From assembly GCF_016755875.1 (NCBI RefSeq), contig NZ_BNED01000006.1, forward strand, positions 1-11,169: a DNA stretch of 11,169 nucleotides, in the 5' to 3' direction. Shown piece after piece: positions 6,436 through 11,169 of this stretch. The stretch comes from Streptomyces spororaveus. GTDB taxonomy: Bacteria; Actinomycetota; Actinomycetes; Streptomycetales; Streptomycetaceae. The notes under the pieces were generated by a model. It saw only the letters and a list, made by a program, of their open reading frames with translations. It was not told the origin of the DNA and ran no database searches. How positions within the stretch are numbered: position 1 is the first letter of the stretch; every line of letters starts with the position of its first letter. The translations under genes and the position numbers were made by a program.

Positions 6436-7355
6436 ACCGCACACCGGACCGCACCACCCGTTCCCGCCCCGTCGCCGAACCGGTCGAACTCGCGACCCTC
6501 CGCGGCTGGCTGCGCGCCGCGAAGGCGAACATGCTTCTGTCCACCCTCACCAAGCGCGCGAACGGAGACGGCCGCCCGGAGTACAAGATCTCCGAGTGCA
6601 CTCTGCGCCAAGCCCTCGACGGCCGACTCCCCACCCTGAACACCACCCTGGCTTTCGCGCGCGGCGCTGGCGCCGACCAGAAGAAGGCCGAGCAGCTCTG
6701 GAGGGCCGCCGACCGCGCCGTCAACCCGCCGCCGCGCCGGCCCGCCCCGCACGTCCCCGGCGCCTTCACCACCCCGGACGGACTCGTACGCGCCATGAAC
6801 CGCGTCCGCGCCACCGCCTCCCACACCAGCCTGCGCGCCCTTGCCGACCGCGCCGGGCCCGGACTCTCCCGCAGCACCCTCCACCGCCTCCTGTCCGGCG
6901 ACCAGATACCCACCGCCGGCCAGCTCGCCGCGTTCGCCGCCGCCTGCGACGCCGGGGAGGCGGCCACCGCCGCGCTCCTGGCCGGCCACCGTCGGATAAT
7001 CGACGGACCGCCCCGGCCCTTCCCCTACGGCTGCGCACAGGCCGAGTGGGCCGCCGAACGCCGATACCGCGACGACGCCGCCCGGCCCTGGCTCACCGAG
7101 CCCGAAGAACTCGGCTGGGACGACCAGCAGCGGCACGACGAGGTAGAAGCCGCCTTCCGGCGCTGGGCAGCCGATACCGAAGCCCTTCTCGACGAGCTCG
7201 AAACCGACCAGCACCCGGCCACCGCAGGGCGTAGCGCGGCCGCCTGCGGCCCGCGCGCCGGCCTTGTGGCGATCGCGGCCAGGGCCCAGCCCGTCTACGA
7301 CACGTGGATCGGCCGGCCCCCTGCGCTGGCCGAGCCCAACCCGGACCAGCCCTGA
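6432..7355 (+). CDS. DNA-binding protein with two XRE-like HTH modules
   Basis: This is a 307-residue protein starting at GTG 6432, within the stop of the membrane-protein gene; no separate Shine-Dalgarno is seen, so translation is probably coupled. Residues 20-93 (LATLRGWLRAAKANMLL, ISECTLRQALDGRLPTLNTT, AFARGAG) and residues 115-188 (LVRAMNRVRATASHTSLRAL, AGPGLSRSTLHRLLSGDQIP, LAAFAAACDAGEAA) each follow the pattern of actinobacterial XRE-like domains: helix, S-x-x-T-x-x-x-x-L-x-G, then a helix. The C-terminal third is acidic and Trp-rich (AEWAAERRY, LGWDDQQRHDEVEAAFRRWA) and ends TWIGRPPALAEPNPDQP. A cytosolic transcriptional regulator is the best reading; its target is unknown. A copy of its last ~17 codons occurs at 9953-10003. 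Confidence 0.85.
   Translation: MNRTPDRTTRSRPVAEPVELATLRGWLRAAKANMLLSTLTKRANGDGRPEYKISECTLRQALDGRLPTLNTTLAFARGAGADQKKAEQLWRAADRAVNPPPRRPAPHVPGAFTTPDGLVRAMNRVRATASHTSLRALADRAGPGLSRSTLHRLLSGDQIPTAGQLAAFAAACDAGEAATAALLAGHRRIIDGPPRPFPYGCAQAEWAAERRYRDDAARPWLTEPEELGWDDQQRHDEVEAAFRRWAADTEALLDELETDQHPATAGRSAAACGPRAGLVAIAARAQPVYDTWIGRPPALAEPNPDQP
7301..7351 (+). repeat. Copy A of a 51-bp duplicated segment
   Basis: This 3' end of the XRE-like gene matches 9953-10003 without gaps, 42 of 51 bases identical by hand count, in the same orientation and same codon phase. The two copies bracket the radical SAM/methyltransferase pair. Confidence 0.75.
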
Positions 7356-7545
7356 ATCCCCGGCCCGGTGCTGGCGGCCGCTGAGCCCGGGAGGGGCCCG
7401 GCCGGCAGTCGGCGTGAGCCGGACCCGGGCCAGGAGTACGGCGGCCGGTCACCGCGGGACGGCCAGGCTCAGCGGGCGGCGGACGCGAACGGACGGCGAA
7501 CTGCGGCAGGCCAACGGGGCGTAGGACCGTGCGGGGTCTGGCCGA
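7356..7545. other. Convergent intergenic gap
   Basis: This gap lies between the stop of the XRE-like gene (+) and the stop of the methyltransferase (-). It is GC-rich, with no gene I can support. A shared terminator would be expected here, but I see only short GC palindromes (for example CCCGGG near 7387) and no convincing long stem. Confidence 0.5.
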
Positions 7546-8725
7546 CTAGCGGGCGCTGATGGTGGCCGACCAGCCGCTGCGGCTGAAGTGGCAGGCGCCG
7601 TCCGGGTCGACGCGTACCGCTGCCCCCGAGATGGGCAGGTCTCCGTCGATGACGAGCCAGGTGCGGATGCGGTCCAGTTCGTCCCACAGCCGGCGCGGGC
7701 CGCCCTGGTGGACGGTGGGCGCCTGGCGGGGCCCCGGGGGCCGTGGCGCGGGCCCAGGAGCCGTCCGGGTGCAGCATGTAGGCGGTGCGGGTGCCGTCCG
7801 CAGCCGTCTCCATGCAGTGCTCGATGCCGGGGACCGTGAGTTCGAGGGTGGAGCGCACGTCCCAGGTACGCCTGACCCTCATCACTGGGAAGCGGCCGGT
7901 GGTGACGGACTCGCCGTCGGCCTTTCGCGCGGTGGCCCACAGGTCGGCGTTGTCGGGCGTGGGGGGGTAGTCGTCGCCGTGGCGGGTGGTCATGAAGGCG
8001 GCGGGCTCGGGGGCGACCTTGCCGGTGGCGCCGCCGTCGGCGGTCTTGTCCGCGACGATGAGCAGCCCGGTGCCGGACAGGGCGGTCACCATCCGGCCGC
8101 CGGGGGCGAGCGCGGTGAGCCAGGAGGCGGGGACGGCCGGGACCGAGACGGTGGAGACGATGCGGTCGTAGACGCCGGGCAGCTCGCCGGTTACGTCGCA
8201 GACCTCCAGCTGCGGCCGGTGCCCGGCCGTGGTCAGGCGGTCCCACGCCGCCTGGATCAGGTACGGGTCCACGTCCACGCTCGTGACCCGTGCCTCGCCC
8301 AGGCGCCGGCACGCCAGCGCGGTCGAGTAGCCGCTGCCGCAGGTCACCATGAGGCGGGAGGTGTCGGTGAGGAAGGCGTGCTGGTACATCTTCACGACCA
8401 GCGCGGGCAGCGTGGCCGACGAGGTCGGCCACGCCTCCGGGACCACGGCCGCGGGGGCTGCGTGGTCGGCGTGGTGGGGGCCGACGCGGGTAATCACGCT
8501 GAGGCTCTTGTCGTAGGCGCTGCTCATCCACGCGTCCGGGTCGCGGCGCCGTCGCGGAGCTCGTAGACCCATGTGCCGTCCTGCTCGGCCGGGGCCCACC
8601 AGCGGGGCACGAACAGGTGCCGGGGCACGGTGGCCAGGGGTCTGTGCCAGCGGGACTCGGATCGTACGGTCGCGTCGGCCATCCGTGCGGCATGGGTGTC
8701 CCAAGCCCGCCGGCGTCCACTCCAT
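7546..8725 (-). pseudogene. PCMT-like SAM methyltransferase, broken by frame changes
   Basis: Reconstructed on the - strand, this is a protein-L-isoaspartate-methyltransferase-like enzyme of about 390 residues. ATG 8725 is supported by AAAGGGG eight bases upstream. In order: WDTHAARMADATVRSESRWH and VPRHLFVPRWWAPAEQDG (one frame), DAWMSSAYDKSLSVITRVG, PTSSATLPALVVKMYQHAF, the SAM site LMVTCGSGYSTALACRRLG, VTSVDVDPYLIQAA, and FMTTRHGDDYPP (second frame). The end, RRLWDELDRIRTWLVIDGDL ... SGWSATISAR with stop at 7546, is in a third frame. Frame changes fall near 8690-8715, 8550 and 7727-7745, the last in a GC homopolymer run. The layout resembles methyltransferases of ATP-grasp or other ribosomal-peptide maturation systems (TIGR04188-like, from memory). 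It follows the radical SAM gene by 14 bases, as in an operon. It may be intact in the real organism if the indels are sequencing errors. Confidence 0.78.
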
Positions 8726-8739
8726 CAGCAGGGCCCCTT

Positions 8740-9654
8740 TCAGAGGAGCACGGGCACGGCGGCTGCGGGCGCGCCGAGCGTCGCGGGTGCGTAGCCCATC
8801 GGGTCGCAGGGGTCGTTCTTGCCGGGTCGCAGGAGTCGGAGTTGGAGGGCTGGCAGTCCGGGTGGCAGGCCGTCAGGTCCGTCCGCCGCGGGATGATCGC
8901 GCTCGCCTCGGCCCACTGCGGGCTGGACAGACGGAGTCCAGGCCGGCTCCCTGGACGTTGCCCGCGGTCAGGAACCTGCCGATCTCGCAGACCGCCACAT
9001 CGCCGCCTGGCAGGACCGTGGCCCGCCTGTCCCCGCAGCGCCCGCACAGCTCGGCAGTGGACGGCAGCGTGGTACCCGCCGCGTTGCCGACGGCCCGCAC
9101 CCTCCCGACGTGCACGTCGCGGACGCCGAAGGCCTCCAGCTCCGCGCGGGCCCGCTCGGCACACGCCTGGTCGCCGGCGTGGAGGACGGCGACCTTCACC
9201 GCGATGCCGCGCCTGACCGCCTCGACGATGTTGGCGCGCGTCGCCTCGTGCGAGCCTGGGCGGCCGGTGACTTCGTCGTGCTCAGCCGCGACGCTGCTGT
9301 GGTACGTCGTCGCCAGCCGGACCCTGGGGTGCTCCAGCAGCCGCCAGTGCTCGTCGCGGATGCGGAAGAGGTTGCTGTAGACCCGGACCCGCAGGCCGGA
9401 ATCCACCGCGTGCCGGGCGATGGCGACGAAGCCGGGGTGGAGCGTCGGCTCGCCGCCGATCAGCTGGACCTCCTCGGCGCCCAGAGCGACGGCCTGTCGA
9501 TGGTCCGGAACCAGTTGTCATCGCTCATACTGCCTTGGCCCCGCGTCGGCCCCGAGCCGGCGTAGCAGAGCGGACGGGCAGGTGAGCTGGCAGCGACCGG
9601 TGATCTCCAGCGACAGGAACCGCAGCCTGGTAGGGGCCTCACGGTGCTCGTCAT
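8740..9654 (-). pseudogene. Radical SAM enzyme with Cys-rich C-terminus, broken by frame changes
   Basis: Reconstructed on the - strand from ATG 9654 (no clear Shine-Dalgarno): TRLRFLSLEITGRCQLTC, then CYAGSGPTRGQGSMSDDNW, AVALGAEEVQLIGGEPTLHP (the GGEP SAM motif), SGLRVRVYSNLFRI, VRLATTYHSS, ELCGRCGDRRATVLPGGDVA, CEIGRFLTAGNVQ, SSPQWAEASAIIPRR, TACHPDC, DSCDP, DPCDPMGYAPATL, stop at 8740. This is a radical SAM core followed by a SPASM/twitch-like Cys cluster for auxiliary Fe-S binding, as in peptide-modifying enzymes. Frame changes lie near 9632-9639, 9568-9571, 9497-9500, 8932 and 8822-8826. The second separates CQLTC from CY, so the CxxxCxxC cluster motif is disturbed. Only small indels are needed; I see no nonsense substitution in the reconstructed path. 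Substrate unknown. Confidence 0.8.
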
Positions 9655-9944
9655 GTCGCGATCGGAGGCCGCGGCCGTCAACCCGTCCTGTGATGTGGCT
9701 ACTTCGGCCGACAGGCGCCCTTCCCCACGCCCAGACCAGATGCCGGGCTCATCGTGCGGTGCCGGGAGACGCGGCCGCCTCCGGGCCCCGCCAAGTCGGC
9801 CGTTCACCGGCCGCGACCGCGATCCGCGGAGGTCAGCCGACGGCCGTCTCGGGCAGCGTCGACCTCGCCCGTGGAGCGAGGCCGCTGGCGGCTGTGGAGC
9901 AGGCGGCGCCCCGGCCCTGTCGCGCGAGACCGGCCGCGCGGGCC
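9655..9944. other. Region upstream of the radical SAM gene, no supported gene
   Basis: I searched both strands for a precursor peptide or regulator. The - strand frame leading into ATG 9654 reads DEPGIWSGRGEGRLSAEVAT then SQDGLTAAASDRD and is open, so the radical SAM protein could start further upstream or a short leader-like gene may precede it. No Shine-Dalgarno supports either. The rest is Arg/Pro-rich shadow translation. Confidence 0.4.
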
Positions 9945-10025
9945 CACACCGGCACGTGGATCGGCTGGCCCCCGGCGCCGGACAGGGCCGGCCCGGACCA
10001 GCCGATGAACCCCGGGCGTGCCTGA
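9945..10025 (+). pseudogene. Remnant of the 3' end of an XRE-like gene (copy B)
   Basis: ARAHTGTWIGWPPAPDRAGP then DQPMNPGRA, ending in TGA at 10023-10025, matches the end of the XRE-like protein (ARAQPVYDTWIGRPPALAEP, NPDQP). At base level 9953-10003 aligns with 7301-7351 without gaps, 42 of 51 identical. Upstream the resemblance fades within about 30 codons, so only a tail is left. Its position 50 bases before the IS21 end suggests the rest was lost by rearrangement. Confidence 0.7.
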
Positions 10026-10049
10026 CGGCGGTCTCCGTAAGCCTCCCCG

Positions 10050-10102
10050 TGTGCGGCCACTTACCGCGCAATTTATGGCCACGGGATTCCCGCGTACGGC
10101 CA
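10050..10102 (+). repeat. Left end of an IS21-family element, with terminal repeats
   Basis: Starting with TGTGCGGCCAC, this AT-richer segment carries GGCCA at 10055, 10077 and 10098, spaced 22 and 21 bases. IS21 elements begin with TG and carry multiple transposase-binding repeats inside each end. It precedes the istA-like gene by about 50 bases, as expected. The exact end and target duplication cannot be fixed, since the right end lies outside the window. Confidence 0.55.
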
Positions 10103-10154
10103 GATCTTCTCCCCGCTCGCCCCGAGTAGTAACCGCTCGGCGAAGCTGGAGCGG

Positions 10155-11169
10155 GTGAAGAACAGCAGGGAGATCATGGAGATCCTTGAGGCATACGACC
10201 TCACAGGCAGTTACCGTTGCCGCGGCCGAACTGGCCGGGTGCGACCACCACACGGTGGCCCGGTATGTGAAGTGCGGGCCGCCGGCCAGCATCCTGACAG
10301 CGCCGTCACCGGGCGAGAGCGATCGATCGACTACCTGCCGAAGATCGAGGAACTGGTGGTCCGCTCACAGGGCCGCATCCGCGCCGACGTGTCCACAAGA
10401 GGATCGCCGCGATGGGCTTCACCGGCGGGGAACGCACCACCCGCCGCACCGTCGCTGAGGCAAAAACCCAGTTCAGGGCCGGTCGACGGCGCGTCTATCG
10501 GCCGTGGGTGACTGAGCCCGGGCTCTGGGTGCAGTACGACTTCGGCGACGGACCGGTGATCAAAGGCCGCAAGACCACCCTGTTCTGCGCGTGGGTGCCT
10601 GGTCCCGATTCCGGGTGGTGATACCGCTCGTGGACAGACACGCCGACTGATCACCGCCTGCCTGGATGCCACATTCCGCAGGATCTGGCGAGTCCCTGCC
10701 TAAGTTCCTCACGGGACAACGAGGAAAACGGTCACCATCGACCACGTCGCCGGTATTGCGGTCCGCCAATCCGGAAATAGTCGAGGTCCGCCCGGCACTA
10801 AGGACCACCATACGTACTTGTCTGCCGGTCAGACCCGGTAGACCAAGGGGCGGCAGCGACATCCACGGTTGAGATCGCCAAGCCGACCTGGGGCCCCGGG
10901 ACGTGAACCTGCGCGAGCAATACAAGACCTTCGGTGAGCTCGAGGCGGCCTGCCGGACATTCTGCGACGAGGTCAATTCCCGAACGCACAAGGCGACGCG
11001 GCGCAAGCCCATCGAGCGGCTCGCGGAGGAACGCCAGCGGTTGCATCCTCTGCCGCGCCGACCGTTCACCGCGGCGTTCGGCACCACCCGCAGGGTGACC
11101 TGGGAGTCGACGATCTCGGTCGACGCGGTCCGCTACTCGGTCCCGCACGAGCTCATCGCACCCGTCTGA
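10155..11169 (+). pseudogene. istA: IS21-family transposase IstA, frameshifted
   Basis: GTG 10155 begins KNSREIMEILEAYDLTGS, then in shifting frames VAAAELAGCDHHTVARYVK (HTH), IDYLPKIEELVVRSQGRIRA, MGFTGGERTTRRTVAEAKTQ, YRPWVTEPGLWVQYDFGDGP (first catalytic Asp of the DDE core), KTVTIDHVAGIAV or its fragments, and finally an open run from 10903, VNLREQYKTFGELEAACRTF to DAVRYSVPHELIA. Changes are needed near 10208, 10270, 10391 and 10600, several between 10640 and 10870, and one at the end, where relatives continue but this frame stops at 11167. The regions of the second Asp (LTDN) and the Glu (GGSE) are scrambled. IstA is the transposase; its partner istB would lie downstream of the window. 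As written it cannot be functional. Confidence 0.85.

Noticed and set aside
6057..7214. A 385-codon - strand open frame opposite the membrane/XRE pair
   Set aside because: Low-complexity Gly/Ala/Val translation, no motif; the + strand genes have a Shine-Dalgarno, GTGA overlap and HTH patterns.
7449..9164. A 571-codon - strand open frame through the methyltransferase region
   Set aside because: Only its first ~110 codons coincide with radical SAM coding; the rest is a Pro/Arg-rich shadow of the methyltransferase frame.
9833..10060. A 75-codon - strand frame upstream of the radical SAM gene as a possible precursor peptide
   Set aside because: Antisense to the regulator remnant, Arg/Ala-rich, no leader or core pattern and no Shine-Dalgarno; it also runs into the IS21 end.
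1..11169. tRNA, rRNA or CRISPR array
   Set aside because: No cloverleaf with TTCGAnTC-type T arm in context, no rRNA-like segment, and no regularly spaced direct repeats with spacers were seen by eye.

Overview
The window is very GC-rich, with GC-biased third codon positions, frequent GTG starts and GTGA start/stop overlaps. Its protein families (YD/RHS protein with a ricin-type lectin insert, PT-HINT toxin, PadR-like and XRE-like regulators) are typical of Streptomyces or a close actinomycete. It reads as an accessory region: a polymorphic toxin, integrase and insertion-sequence remnants, small regulators, and a peptide-modification-like gene pair. No housekeeping gene is visible.

Layout. 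(1) 1-3638, + strand: an RHS/YD-repeat gene. Its first ~560 bases are broken by single-base frame changes; from ~561 it is intact and ends in a Hint (autoprotease) domain and a C-terminal domain of ~123 residues that I read as the toxin. (2) 3644-4195, + strand: a small unknown protein touching the toxin stop, the likely immunity protein, followed by a strong 15-bp-stem terminator (4200-4236). (3) 4265-4599, - strand: a chimeric remnant joining the start of a PadR-like regulator to the end of a tyrosine integrase. (4) 4867-5502, - strand: an unknown 211-residue protein with a C-terminal pair of CxxC motifs. (5) 5503-6147: no convincing gene, but clustered GC-rich hairpins at 5794-5949. (6) 6148-7355, + strand: a small two-helix membrane protein overlapping a DNA-binding protein with two XRE-like modules. 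(7) 7546-9654, - strand: a radical SAM enzyme followed by a PCMT-like methyltransferase, in operon order but each broken by several frame changes. (8) 9945-10025, + strand: a remnant matching the 3' end of the XRE-like gene. (9) 10050-11169, + strand: the left end and IstA transposase of an IS21-family element, again with many frame changes.

How the parts relate. RHS shell, Hint domain, toxin tip and adjacent immunity gene fit the standard polymorphic toxin layout. The radical SAM and methyltransferase genes are spaced like one transcript (stop to start 14 bases, with a Shine-Dalgarno between) and recall ribosomal-peptide tailoring pairs, but I found no precursor peptide. The two copies of the XRE-gene 3' end bracket this pair as direct repeats.

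Caution: damage in the RHS start, radical SAM, methyltransferase and IS21 genes is almost entirely small indels with codon content otherwise preserved. This may be sequencing or assembly error rather than true decay. All family names come from reading the protein sequences by eye; no database search was run.
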